From: Rhodocollybia butyracea
Taxonomy: Eukaryota; Basidiomycota; Agaricomycetes; Agaricales; Omphalotaceae
Direction: 5' to 3'
Length of the DNA stretch: 64,000 nt
NCBI GenBank assembly: GCA_015501585.1
Contig: JADNRY010000340.1
Location: forward strand, 1-64,000
This document shows, in pieces, positions 12,901 to 24,246 of the stretch. Position 1 is the stretch's first letter. Each line of letters starts with the position of its first letter. Both the position numbers and the translations under genes were made by a program. The notes under the pieces are model-generated. The model saw only the letters and a program-made list of their open reading frames with translations. It was not told where the DNA came from and made no database searches.

Positions 12901-14271
12901 GCCCCTTCAGGGGCATTCAGATTTTGTGTGGGCTGTTGCACTTTCCCCGGATGCCAAGAGAGTTGTGTCAGGTTCTTCAGACAAGATGGTTCGAATGTGG
13001 GATGCAGATAGCGGTAAACCCCTTGGGCACCCACTCCAGGGACATTTAGACTCTGTTTGGTCTGTTGCTTTTTCTTTAGATGGAAAGAGGATTGTATCAG
13101 GCTCCTCTGACAGAACAGTGAGAGTCTGGAATGCTGACACTGGTGAACTACATGGTCAGCCACTCCAGGGACATTTAGACTCTGTTTGGTCTGTTGCATT
13201 TTCTCCAGATGGGAAAAAAATTGTGTCTGGTTCTTCTGACAATACAGTCAGAGTCTGGAGTACAATAACTGGTGAACAACAGGGGCAGCCATTCCAGGGA
13301 CATTCAGACCTGTTTGCTCTGTTGCCTTTTCTCCAGATGGCAAGAGAATTGTGTCCGGATCTTCTGACAAAACAGTGATAATCTGGGATACACAAACCGG
13401 CAAACAGCAACACTCCCTCCAGGGTCATTCAGATTGTGTTCACTCTGTTGCCTTTGCTGTAGATGGAAAAACCATTGTTTCCGGATCTTCTGATAAAACA
13501 CTGAGGATATGGAATGCACAAAGTGGTGAACAACATGGGCAGCCAATCTTGGGTCATTCAGATCTTGTATGGTCTGTTGCATTTTCTCCAGATGCCAAGA
13601 GAGTTGTGTCAGGATCTTCTGATAAAACAGTGAGAATCTGGAATGCAGAAACTGGCAAACAACAGGGGCCACCTCTCCAGGGACATTCAGATGATGTTCT
13701 TTCTGTGGCCTTTTCTTCAGATGGAAGGAGAGTTGTCTCAGCATCTTCTGATGAAACAGTGAGAATCTGGACGGCAGAAACTGGTGAACAAGACAAGTCA
13801 CTACAAATACATTCAGAGAATGATCTATGTATGGTATTTTCTCCAGATGGACAAAGCAACATGTCAGAGTTTGATGTCAAAATAGAAGGGCATTCTCTCA
13901 CTGATAGAAGAACTTCATTTCTATCAGGCTCATCTAACCTAAAATTTACTGTTACAAATGTTGAACCAAAACTTGATTCAGGAGCTGAAAGATACTCTGT
14001 GCCATTGTTTCATCTGTCCCTCTGTCCCTGGCACTCTGGACATCATCTGTTGCACTCTCATGAGCCTTTTCAAAGTCTGTCTTTACATCCCGATGGATGG
14101 CTTTGTGGTTCAGACTCTCTTCCTTTCCTTTGGATTCCCCCTGAATATCATAATAGACTGATGTTTCCATACTCCAAGGTCCTGATGTCCACTGGACATC
14201 CAGTTTCCATTAATCTCACCAACTTTGTACATGGTGAACAATGGATTCAATGTTTCCAGAGGAGTATATGA
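9972..14271 (+). CDS. NACHT-WD40 STAND (NLR-like) protein, one frameshift
   Basis: This is a fungal NLR-type signal-transducing ATPase of the HET-E/HET-D architecture. Known members act in non-self recognition and regulated cell death. Exon 1 (9972-10107) encodes a leader with GSSQFHIGGGQFNNVKGNQYN-type Gly/Asn-rich sequence. Exon 2 (10157-11712) encodes the NACHT core: Walker A GAAGTGKSS near residue 100 and Walker B VIILDALDES. Exon 3 (11771-14271) carries about 14 WD40 repeats plus a decayed fifteenth, then a C-terminal module (LFWIPPEY, NLTNFVHGEQW). Introns are 49 bp (10108-10156) and 58 bp (11713-11770), both GT-AG with matching phase. Near 13309-13311 one base is missing relative to every other repeat (GACCTGTTTGC where GACTCTGTTTGC is expected). 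The frame therefore breaks in repeat 11 and resumes cleanly to 14271. Full length would be about 1,400 residues. No N-terminal effector domain is recognisable. Confidence 0.88.
12008..13810 (+). repeat. About 14 coding WD40 repeats of 129 bp, highly alike
   Basis: Each unit is 43 codons and follows the pattern GH.D.VWSVAFSPDGK.IVSGSSDKTVR.WNAETGE. Most copies differ at only a handful of residues. This matches the high-internal-conservation class of WD40 repeats in fungal incompatibility NLRs, where unequal exchange reshuffles repeat number and sequence. Variation is concentrated just after GH (for example LKD, SDS, LNS, SDF) and before the WD dipeptide position, the usual binding face of a beta-propeller. 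Confidence 0.9.
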
Positions 14272-14949
14272 AGCCGATGTTGGATATCACCGGATGTTAG
14301 TGTCATGATCAAGCCCATAATTAATAATTATCTCACTCATTATTGTGACATAACATGTACTAGTTACAGCATTATGGCACATACTTATCCCTTGTCACCA
14401 TGTACTAGTATATAAGCTAGTAGTAGCTAGATGTGTGCCACTACTACTCATCTGCTTGTCACTCTTAGCTATTAGAGGTCAAATGGATAAAGAGTGCATT
14501 TGCAAGGTTAGTGAGTGAGCAAGGGGGTCCGAAAAAAATATTCTATTACACGATGCCGAAAAATATTTTAAGGCTCCTGGCGGGCCAACCACCACCCACG
14601 TGATCGCAGATCTGCCTTATATAGTAATAATCTTATCTATGATATGTCATTACAAATCATGATAAGATATGAACTACATCTCCTGCTCGTACCTATCTAA
14701 TAGTATCTATATAGTGTGCACAGCTTAATCCTTCAATTGTGATCACTAATCTTTACAATTGTGCTGAGTAGTGCCTGTGCACCCACTTGGAACCTTCTGA
14801 ATCATGGAAACATGTGGGTAAAAAAAATATTTTAGTGGGCTCCCAGCACCGACCAACCACCCACCGGACTGTAATCCCTGTGCCCCCTTATGAGTGAGGC
14901 AGACAGGCTGGGATGAGGTGCAGGAAACAGCTCTAGTGCATCCCTATGT
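14272..14949. other. Intergenic region with a pair of 40-bp direct repeats
   Basis: No gene is seen. Two related segments, 14558-14597 and 14821-14865, share AAAATATTTTA followed by a GGCTCC and CCAACCACC block, in the same orientation and 260 bp apart. The spacing could be a small repeat or promoter duplication. The function is unknown. Confidence 0.5.
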
Positions 14950-15420
14950 CATAAGAATCAGATGATAAGGTGGATTCCTCTAGATTCTCAAAGTCTCCCT
15001 TTTGCTCAATCGCACAACAAGTGCATGCGCAAGGTTATTGAATGAGGACGCCTGGTCAGGGTGAAGTGCTGGTCTCAGCTCTAATGCCTCCCTGTGGTGT
15101 TTGAGGGACTCCGGCGGCATCCGCCAAGTTCTCGAAGTCTTCCTTTTGCTCAAATTGTGCCAAGATTGCAGAAGCAAGATTATTAAGGGAGCTAGACATG
15201 TCAGGGTGTGGTCCACGCCTCAGCTCCAACGCCTCCATGTTGTATTTAATGGATTCCTCCCAAGTTCTCAAAGTCTGCTTTTTGCTCATATCGTGTAGAG
15301 AGCGCACAAGCAAGGTTATTGAGTAATGCGGAACGGTCGAAGCGCGGCGCAGGTCTCAGCTTCGATGCCTTTCAAAAACATTTGACAGACTCTTCAATAT
15401 CCCTGAGGTCTCCTAGACGA
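14950..15420 (-). pseudogene. TPR-repeat protein relic
   Basis: On the minus strand, broken frames spell degenerate TPR units: ESIKYNMEALELRRGPHPDM followed by SSLNNLASAI, and ESLKHHREALELRPALHPD followed by QASSFNNLAHAL. This pattern is typical of the long TPR arrays of agaricomycete TPR/CHAT-type proteins. Stops and frame changes interrupt every unit, and no flanking catalytic domain is visible. I read it as a decayed fragment of about three repeats. Confidence 0.75.
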
Positions 15421-17309
15421 TCAAAGCGTTTGTTGAGAAATACTCCTTGTTGGTTAAGCTCTACAACCTACTTCTAGTATTAGCAAAGTTCATACCGACA
15501 TTTGTTGCAAGAATAATTACTTGACTGGAATCCCCTCCTTTATTCATGCCTATTGAATCGCTATCTGGGCTTGCATCCATAATATCACTATTCTCATCCC
15601 CTCCCATGTCCATTGCTTTAATTCAGTTATGATGTGAGATACTGCTCCGGCGTCCGCTAGTTTTCTGTAAGGGTGGCCAAAAGCGAGGACTCATGTTCTT
15701 TTTCTGGAGAGTGATCATAAGACCTTCTTTTGTCAAGTTCTCCTTCACCACCTGCAGTTAATATTTAGGTGAGCAGAAAATGTTCAGCAAAAATGCAATG
15801 CTTACTTCTGGTATCACATCTGCATAAAAAAGAGCACGAACCTTCTCCTTTGCGGTTGCGGAGCGTTGTCGAGCCAGTTCATAGTCAAAAATTGCAATTC
15901 AGAGGTGATTTTCTCGAAGAGATTTCCGCCTGGCTGCGATAGATATATACATGATATAGCCAGCCATGCGGCAACGTTTGCGATTGATTGTCTGCTCCAG
16001 ACAGGCATGCACACTAGTATTTTTGGTATAATGAGCATATAGGGATATTGATCTGTGTTGACTCTAGTTAATTTAGATCTGATATACGTGCCCTGAGGGT
16101 GTCACAAGTCTCAGTCAATATTTATTAGGGCTTGCTTCTGGTTCTGCCTCAACAGCTGCCAACAACACGCACACACCATGTGTGATTTATCGAAGGCTGT
16201 AGTGCTGTGCGTTCCACCTGGGCCCACTGGATAGCTTTCATATCCGTACCCACTGTGTCTCCACTCTCCGTTGGCTCCTTATGGCGGACCTCGCGTCCAT
16301 CTTATTTCCACTCAAATGAACTAAATTTGACAGGGTCGCAAAACTCTGAAGAGCTTTTATTGCATGGCATGGTACATGTTTGGTACACACAATCTCCAGG
16401 GACCAGAACCTCTCTTGTTGTAACACTCGCACGCACTTCTGGATAAGTTGTTCAAACATTCAAGCTTTCACTTGGTAAAGTCGACACCGAGCCATAGGAA
16501 GCGAGATAACAAGCGAAAGAGATATTGCGTGTTCAGTTTGAGTAAAATAAAGTAGACAGCAATTGACATGAGAACTGAAGTACTGAACATTCATGAACAC
16601 GATCCCATTAGGAATTCGATGCCCCAAGTACATGATGTCTTCCAAAAGCAGATTAACAGGCATTGGAAGGATTTGAATGTCTTCTTGCGCCTCATCCGCT
16701 TCGAGAGAGGCTGTACCTGTTAATACTGGAGTCCAGTACATTTTCGGCGTTTTGGATGTAATCAGCGAAATGGCTGATAGTTTTGAGCGCTGTTAAGGGA
16801 ACATATCTTCAAGATATCCAAAGAGGATATCGATGAAACCTTTGCCTTTCTTTTGATGGTCCCCCAGTAAGTGAGGTTCCAAACCGTTGAACCCAAAGAA
16901 TGTTAAAATCGCTCGCAAATGGATCAAAGCTCCCTGTAATTAATCAGTGGTCAAGGTGTCAGCTTTAAGGGCGAGGCAGAAGGCGAGGAAAGACATGGAT
17001 GGAGAGAACATATAGGTTTTTGGAAATGATTGCCGAGAGAGCGACGAGACAACACGCATGACTTCAACAGTCAGATGCAGAGCCACAATTTGGATATACC
17101 TGGCCATTTTCCTCACAGTCCGATGGATCGTGGGGTCCTGTATCTTCCTTTTTTGGAAATATTTGGCTGTCCTCGGAGAGAGTGCGGTGGTCCTGGACCT
17201 TCCTTTTTTGGAAATATCAAAAATTCAGTTGTCTCCAGATCTTCCTGTTTGGGAATACCTAGCCATAGCATGAACTTTCGGCAGTCACAGACTCACAGGA
17301 TGGACATGT
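15421..17309. other. 1.9-kb stretch with no supported gene
   Basis: Open frames of 60-93 codons occur on both strands (for example minus 16460-16741, beginning MYWTPVLTGTASLEADEAQE). None shows a recognisable domain or a consistent splice path. A single minus-strand relic covering 15800-16750 is possible, but I cannot name it. Confidence 0.3.
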
Positions 17310-17935
17310 ATACCTGCTCAGGCTGAGAACCGAATATACTAAAGGGGCTGTCAAGAAAACTATCGCAAAGTTTGGCAGAATGGATTTTGTCATTTGATAC
17401 ACGTATCTCTGAATCGTATCTATGGCTAAACGTTAATGCATTAACGTTTTAACGGCTAAATGCAAATCATTATTCGGGTGCTGCGGGCTCCGATTCCGGG
17501 TCTATCAGAGGATGGGTTCAAGACAGTGATGAACATAGATTGCGGTGGTACTGTCTACTTTCCATAGCATAGGCCTACGTCTCCGCAGCCAAGGCAGTCA
17601 CTGGCGCAATTTCCGCTGTACTCACCATAGAAAAAGGTCCTCATGGCACGCTCAAACGTCATCTCGTCTGGAGCTATAGCTGGAACCAAAGGCATAGATT
17701 GCTTGAGCGCCAGCCTCACTACCAACGACCACCACCCCCTCGGTTGTGTTGCTCAAACCTCCGATGTCGCCAATGTTACGGTGTTTATTCAGCGATGCTG
17801 CATCGTATGTTAGTGCAGGTCAGATACTTCCCATTGATGGGGGGCAAGAGCACTTGAGGGTATCGCAGCTTCCTTATCTGCAGGCGGTGCTGGACCCGAG
17901 AAGTGCGGAAGTTAAACTGTTATCAGATCGGGGGT
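17310..17935 (+). pseudogene. Relic of peroxisomal 2,4-dienoyl-CoA-reductase-like SDR (copy 1)
   Basis: Degenerate frames match a short-chain dehydrogenase of the 2,4-dienoyl-CoA reductase type, the enzyme that helps oxidise unsaturated fatty acids in peroxisomes. Readable pieces, in order, are an AQA.VR segment with a following KFGR.DFV stretch near 17310-17390, VSAAKA near 17570, and the C-terminal DAASYVSAGQILPIDGGQE near 17797-17852. Frames change repeatedly and stops intervene. A tRNA-Ile relic and an HMG relic follow, so the local order is SDR, tRNA, HMG. Confidence 0.72.
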
Positions 17936-18342
17936 AGTAACTTACCTGTCGCCAAGCAAGAACAACAAGGTTATCTTCTTTCTTTCTTCTCTCGGGGCAA
18001 ATGATTTCTAAGACCCTTCCGTCACTCGCCTTCTCCTAAATCGCTCCCGATGCGATGAATCCCTCCAGGAAGATCCAAACCAACATACATAAATTCCGCT
18101 GTCAACTATTACTACTTACATCCCATCTTGCCTCTACGAATTTGCGGGTGATGTCAAACTGCGGGTCGCGTTGCTCAAGTTATACTTGTAGGGCTCGTCT
18201 CCATTCTTTTCCCAGTCTTGGCCTGCAACCCTCCTTCTTGTGCCAATATCACCATGGTTGCTTTTGATTTTGCTAAAGATACTGTAGTGGTAGCTGAACT
18301 ACACATGTGCAAACCCGTGCGTATCGAAGACAGAAAGTTGAT

Positions 18343-18433
18343 GGCTGACTAGCTCAACTGGTTAGAGCATCGTGCTAATATCGTCGTCTCCGCAATGTTA
18401 AAGTCTTGAGTTAGATCCCCATGGAGTTGGCCA
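18343..18433 (+). tRNA. tRNA-Ile(AAT) pseudogene
   Basis: The 5' half (18343-18380) matches the other tRNA-Ile copies in the window, ending in the CTAATA anticodon loop. The 3' half has drifted: the expected anticodon-stem strand and the TTCGATC T-loop have become AAAGTCTTGAG and TTAGATC. The final GTTGGCCA is kept but the acceptor stem is imperfect. It is unlikely to be functional. Confidence 0.7.
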
Positions 18434-18834
18434 GTGCTTCCATATCTACATCAGGCTGTTGCTTGGTTTTTCTTTTTGCCTTAGATCTTCCTTAACACTT
18501 TTTGATGCGTCGAATAGGCATATTCCATAGTTGAACAAGTCATTCCGGATCAAAACTACTTAACTGCAACTTAACTGCTAGATTTCTGTATGGCATAATG
18601 TGATTCTCCCTATGTATGACCTGCTAGTTCCTGTGTACCAGTTGTAACTTCACCAACCAAGTGTTCAAAGACTACTTATAAGCGTAAAGCTCTCTTTCGC
18701 CCGAGAGGAGCCTAGGAGGACCAGGGATATGCAGTATGTAGTATCTCATCCTGGATCAAACCGGAATGTTTGAAATTTGGTCAATAACAGACTTCGATTG
18801 AGTATGGATTCCTTTTTGAACTTCATTAAAACTA

Positions 18835-19080
18835 CTTCAATGACCCAGACTACGTCTATTACTGTCAACCAAACCATTCCCAAAAACGCCAAATAATTGA
18901 TGCCAGATTATACTCTGTCCAGTGATAGAACATGTATTCCAAGGAATCGAGCCAGGAATCAGAACCTCAGAACGTTACATTCACGCCCCTCGGGACTCGT
19001 ATCGCGCGGCTCATATCCCTGCAGGCACGCGTCCTCCACACGGCAGCCCCCATCCACGATTTTTTGTGGGAAGCAGTTGC
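18835..19080 (+). pseudogene. HMG-box gene fragment (copy 1)
   Basis: The stretch resembles the part of the 1609 gene just after the HMG box: DPDYVYYCQPNHSQKRQ-like sequence near 18840-18895, then a broken match to the SRLISL and ARVLHTAAP region. Frames are interrupted. It lies directly downstream of SDR copy 1 and the tRNA relic. Confidence 0.65.
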
Positions 19081-19254
19081 GTGTATAAATTGTTATAATT
19101 GTCCAAATTTAAAGGTCTGTATGCAATACAAACTGTACTACTTTCTAGCCTTAAATGTTGCTTAAGCGCCTTATGAGAGATTTACTAGGTCTCTTGCATT
19201 TGCCTTCTGAGGAGGAGGAGGTGGGGCCCTCATACCACCTTGCGTCTCCTTGTG

Positions 19255-20892
19255 TTACGAATGTTCTGACCTCAAAGGCTGAATTAAAGCTTCCTTCTCA
19301 TTTGGAGTCCATGTAAGATACCCAGTGGGGATGTCCGTGTCTTGGGCCAGGTGTTCGTATTTGCGCACAAAAGGCTGAATTGTGTCAGTGCTACTACGAT
19401 GCACACTATCTTGCACTACAAGATGATCTGGATGAGTCAAGTTGGGTTAAATATGCTGAAGACACTTACTGATTCCGGTGTTTGGATATGATGCAAGCTC
19501 TAGATTTTCCAGATCTAATGCAGGCTGATCCTCCTCATCAGATCTACGGGATTGAGAATCAGAACCAAAGTTGATTGCGATAGATACAACAATCAGTGTG
19601 GATGATATTCCCTGATGGCAAATGAGTGAGCCTTGAGCCCGGGATATTGTGGCAAGCACATACCACAACCTGGGTTAACGCACAAGGAGTGAGGAACTGA
19701 AATGATCTTTCCACCCAGGTCGTGATGACCCATATGGAAAAAAATATCAGACTGAGAACCCCCGATTGTAGACTAACAGAAGATGATGAAATTTAAGACT
19801 CCTCGTTGGCACGACAGCACATACATGGGGCCCAAAAGACTCCAAGCAAAATTTGGTTTGTTTCCAGAAATCCCGGCTCCAATCAATGTCTTCTTCATCC
19901 TATGATCTAACCACCAAATTCTACCAGCTAATAGTAGAGTCAACTGTGTCATTAATTGTCACGAGCATAGAGGGTTAAATTCAACTTTTGCTCACCCATA
20001 AGTCCAGTTAATGCAGTGTTTTCAGCAAGGGTTACAATACCATACACATCATAGACAAATGTAGTAGTTTCTGCATCAAACAATACATCATCCGAGTCTC
20101 CGTTTATCGCAAGTAAAACTATCCAAAAGACTTATACAGAAAAGACAATTAATGATAATAAATTTGAAGGCAAGAGCTGAAGCTCACGGAGGATTCCTAT
20201 AAGGCCCAATGAAGGTAAAATGATGATAGATTTTCTTGAACTCCATAGATGGTAACAGCGATGTATCTATCAGCATAAAAAGCAGTGTGTACTAGGCACG
20301 AAGTAGTCAAGAGAAAACTCACCATCATTGCATCTGAAAGCAAGCTAAAACATTATCTGAAATATGCCAATCGGAAAGCCATGGTTGTTACTTACCCTGC
20401 AATGAAAAAGATGTAGTAGGGACCGGATTGAAGCTTTAAAGTGTTTCCGCTTAAGAAAATGGATACTACAGATATTGGAATTGCCCCTGTGGATAGCCAG
20501 GCCAAATCCAGGCTTATGGAAATAGTTGCCAGTGCGAAGAAGATCACAGTTGCAGTAATGTATAGCTTCCCTGGCATAACTTTCGTTCGAAAGATGTATA
20601 AACTCAAGCTGAAGAGAACTAGAAAAATGCCTGAATGTGGTGTTACTTGAGTATTCAACATTATATAGATTTCTTTACCATATAGGAAGACTTCAATCTA
20701 ACAAGGAGAATGATTTTAGTGTTATTTGTCCCAGTATTTTTGGTTGCGTACTGCGATTGGTATTACAAATGTTTGATTCAGGTCTTGTTGGCTCCATTGA
20801 AAGTCTGAAGCCTTAGAGCATGTTTGCTTCCGGTCTTGTATAATTGATTGAAAGTCCAAAGTCTGAGAGCATACTGGAAACGGAGAGGACAT
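19255..20892 (-). CDS. Multi-pass (about 7-TM) membrane protein, ten exons
   Basis: An intact gene can be assembled from ten exons with nine phase-matched GT-AG introns of 42-69 bp. The exons are 20892-20752, 20697-20679, 20630-20396, 20344-20323, 20266-20188, 20118-19996, 19927-19825, 19772-19664, 19611-19470 and 19427-19255. They encode 381 residues. About seven hydrophobic segments are seen (GIFLVLFSLSLYIF, LYITATVIFFALATISI, PYYIFFIAG, GLIGIL, YGIVTLAENTALTGLM, SGVLSLIFFSIW, GISSTLIVVSIAI), with a hydrophilic C-tail. This is an agaricomycete-expanded family of unknown function. Exon boundaries match the paralogue at 48929-50465 exactly, including a 19-nt and a 22-nt micro-exon. Exon 1 carries an in-frame 51-bp tandem duplication (17 residues). 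No function is claimed. Confidence 0.82.
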
Positions 20893-21599
20893 GAACAATG
20901 GATGGAAGAAAAAACCTTACAAACTCAGACACTCATAACCGCTTTATGCCAGCTGGGTGTTCCCACATGGAAAAAGCATGTCAAATGGATGGAAAATTTC
21001 GATAGAATCAAGTCGTGAGGCTCACAGTAAGTGATTGATTTGAAGTGATACGATCATGGAGTTGTTATTATAAGTGAAGGTTGAGGTTACAGGGCCTGCC
21101 AGCGTGCAGTTAGTTGGCAGTTAGTATCTGCTTCTATGAAGGGCAGATGCGGAGATATTGTTCCTGTTGCTCAAAGCATCGGAGACACACGCATTTGTCT
21201 AATCCAACACTGTCGCAGTTGCCTTGAGACAGCAACAGATTTGCATGAGTACATAGGCGAAAGAAGAGGAGAACCCGTTCTCCGATTTCTAACTACATGG
21301 CCCATTTCATCTGTGCCCCGCCCAGAACACTATTACAGTGGAGTCTGCAGTGAAAAAAGCTGCAAGCAAGGAGCATGATCAGACTTGAAGATGGCAGTTG
21401 ATTTGTGATTCACTACTATATTTACACTGAGAAAAACCATCCTGTAGTGGGTACATTAGATTAACATCAAGACGTCAACGTTGCAAGGTTCGCGGTCAGT
21501 GCTCAGCTCGTAGACGTTCTGATAGTAACCACCACTGATCTACGACTGACAGTTGACTCAGACTGACAGAACCAAGACAGAACACGTTTGTGGCGTTTA
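20893..21599. other. Intergenic region
   Basis: The region lies upstream of the minus-strand 7-TM gene and before the SDR relic at 21640. I see no supported gene; one 80-codon frame (21136-21378) has no recognisable features. Confidence 0.35.
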
Positions 21600-21639
21600 C
21601 CTAACTGGGGTAAAGGTTATAGAATAGACGCCCGAACTC

Positions 21640-22090
21640 GGCCACTCTTTAGTCTATTCTTCCTAGCCACTATCTGACTCTCACCGTGGCTGCTTTAGCT
21701 TTATTGCAACATTTATCAACTCAACAGCTGTGTTCAAAGACGACGTTTTCAAGCATTCCGCACTGGAGGAGGGGCAGAAATATGTCGAGGAATGACTGAA
21801 GCAGTTGTGCGTTTTACAGTCTTGTTTTTCATAGATAATACTTATTCTATATCTCAGATGCGCTATGCTACCAACGCAGTGATCATTAGACGAAAGCTTG
21901 CGCTCGAAGCTCCGAAATTTTTTTCAGATAACATGACATCCTTACGCGGGACCGCGACTGAACGGAAGCCGTATATCTGCTCAGGAAGATGTACGAGGAC
22001 AAAAGAAATATTACTTGCGGTACACATGTGTCTTGTCTGGAGGCCTAGCCACAAAATTCAAATCACTTCTGGCTTCGATTTCTGAATAGG
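21640..22090 (+). pseudogene. N-terminal relic of dienoyl-CoA-reductase-like SDR (copy 2)
   Basis: Readable pieces are VFKDDVFKHSALE near 21732, a GMTEAVVRF segment corresponding to the residues after the Gly-rich NAD(P)-binding turn, RYATNAVIIRRKLALEAPKF near 21858, and a TERKPYICS block near 21957. An intron-like gap with GTCTTG and CAG ends sits between them. The C-terminal half is missing, and the sequence passes directly into an HMG-box relic at 22130. Confidence 0.7.
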
Positions 22091-22129
22091 TTCAAAAAGT
22101 TATAGCATCGAGACTGTGTAACGGAACGG

Positions 22130-23170
22130 ATTGTATACACCTTCAGACGATGGCTCTAATTATTACATGAGGGCAAGTATTAGTTTACTAACTATACGAG
22201 TTTTTACTGACGTTCAAACAGTCTTCACTGGTTGTAAAATCAGCAAACCAAACGACTCAAATACCTAGACTACGCCTATCGTCACTGGCCTAACTATTCC
22301 TGAAACCCCCAAAAAACCGATGGCAGAGTACGCTCTGCCCACTAATCGTACTGAACGCACAGGACGAGGCCTACGACGACCATCCTGGCATATTACACCC
22401 TCGCCCCTTCCAGTCTGGTCGTTGAACGTTCAAACGTTCAACGCTCAGATCCCCGCGGCCAAGAAGCCCCACCTGCCAATACCCCTACCTCCCTAGCCTC
22501 ACCGGCACCTCCGACCGCGTCCCCAGCCATGTGCATGAACGTTTGAATCACGGCTTCACCCTCTCAGCCCTCCATGGCCTCCACTCCTACTTCTCCTCCT
22601 GAACATCCATACATCCAGCCCCCACTCGATGTGCGGCGCCTCCTCCTCGCACCGCCATATCTCCTGGGATAGACTGATAACCCCGGAAAACTCAGTAACG
22701 GGCCGCTGCCATACGGGAGGTCCTCTGGGTCTGTGAGCGCACGGTGGCCTGCGCCTCACGAGAGATCCTCGTAGCGCGATTTGGAGTCTCCACGAGGCTC
22801 AGGAGGCCAAACTCTACAGGCGCAAACGCGAACAGGAACGACAATGGCGGCAATAACACCAATAACTATAACTTTCCGACGTTAAGCTCCCCGTCCTTCC
22901 CTATGCCGTCGCAGATGTTCAAACGCCCAATTCCAAAACTCTTGGGAACTCATCGTTGTCTGCTCCCAGTGCAGGGGCGGTAGTGGAAATGGGGACGGTG
23001 GACCTGCGCTTTTGGAGGGGTAAACCAGTTACTTAGAGGCCTGAGCACAAGTAATGCGCGGAATGGGTACGATCATCGCTCGTATGCGCCGTTGTCGCCG
23101 CCGTTAGGCAAAAGAACCATACGCGCACCGTTTCAGACGGCATCTGCTTGAATACGCGGGTGCATGGTGG
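22130..23170 (+). pseudogene. HMG-box gene relic, near full length (copy 2)
   Basis: The relic starts with the same CCTTCAGACGATGGCTC start-codon context and intron 1 (ACTAACTATACGAG, CGTTCAAACAG) as the 1609 gene. It ends with the parent's C-terminal motifs, most clearly NNYNFPTLSSPSFPMPSQMF near 22850. The box itself is largely deleted. Stops and indels occur throughout. Many differences from the parent are transitions. Confidence 0.8.
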
Positions 23171-24246
23171 TGGTGAGGAGGGACAACGTACTCGGAGGCG
23201 GAGAAGGTGTAGGAGATTCTATTCAGGTTCCATCGTTAAACGTTAAACAAAGGCATAGAACTGTCTGTATTAAGAAGTCAGATTAGCCTCGTACACCCAA
23301 AGTGAAGAAAAAGAGATAATATATGGTTTTCTTGTTTGATGTAAGTTGACAGTCGAAGTAGAACAAGTTATGCTTATGTGCATACCTGTTCTCTTTACTC
23401 TCTGCTTAATTTTCTCAAATCCAGGCTGCGAGACATATAACCCAACAGTAAGTAGCGATTCCATTCCAAACATCTTCACAAGTAAAGGCTTGTGGTTTCA
23501 CGTCTGTTGTCCATAGTCGACCCAGCATGATGGACGGCAGCTCCCACCCATATATCGGCGGAAGTACTGATACTGACAGATCTAAGAAGGGACGAAAGGA
23601 AGGTGTTGTTGTTTCAGGCACCAAGAATCGATCATCATATTCGATCACCTGGTCTTATTCGTGTCGACGTCGGTCGCGCTTGTTCGCCATGTCTTTATCA
23701 TCCTTTCCTCCTCAGGCCTGCTGCTATCTCATGGCTCCCATAGAGACCAAGCTTCTGATGCTTTGATTTATGACTTCAATGGGTAAGCTGTCGATGGAGT
23801 CAGTTCTCTTTGATATTAACTTAAGTTACAATAGTTTGAGCATGCGACTGGTCGAAAATCGGTCCCAAGCCCTAGCGTGGAGCGGACAAGAGGGACATCT
23901 TCAAAGCTTCACGCGCACAGGTGATACCGTGTCGAGTGCATCACAAACCTGTGACTAGCACTGACTATTCAACGTTCAACGTTCAATAACGATAGCAAGC
24001 GGAAGACGGATTGAATAACAATAAGGTTTACGTGCGTACTGTCAATGTTGAAGATATCAAAGCATGCAGTCAACTGAACAAGGAACTGAGTGTTTCCCTC
24101 TTTCGCGACGATGACCCGATTTCCTTCAAGCTGGCCCAAAAGAGCATCCGCGACACCTGCATCGGACGATGGGTTTTTTTTCTGACCATGTAACTCTATT
24201 CGGTATGTTATACCTTCCGGGCAGCTGACATACGCTCGCCTTTCAG
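23171..24246. other. Tail of the duplicate and 5' region of the NB-ARC gene
   Basis: No gene is supported. To about 23740 this is the shared tail of the segmental duplicate. A 60-codon frame at 24011-24193 (KVYVRTVNVEDIKACSQLNK) could be an upstream exon of the NB-ARC gene, since an acceptor-like TTTCAG directly precedes the ATG at 24247. No convincing phase-matched join was found. Confidence 0.35.

Larger units (their letters stand above)
21590..23740 (+). repeat. Segmental duplicate, left copy (SDR N-terminus plus HMG relic)
   Basis: This segment and 27620-29425 share the same order: a promoter-like block (CTGACTCTCACCGTGGCTGC), SDR N-terminal relic, HMG-box gene relic, then a tail with GGTTTTCTTG, CAGTCGAAGTAGAACAA, CAGGCTGCGA and finally ATCCTTTC.TCCTCAGGC. 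They are in the same orientation and bracket the NB-ARC-TPR gene. Confidence 0.8.

Noticed and set aside
12008..13810. Regular repeats that could be mistaken for a CRISPR-like or satellite array
   Set aside because: The 129-bp units are coding WD40 repeats with codon-level conservation, in a eukaryotic genome.
12132..13901. Several long minus-strand open frames across the WD40 array
   Set aside because: They are antisense shadows of the highly repeated WD40 coding sequence; their repeats simply mirror the 129-bp period.
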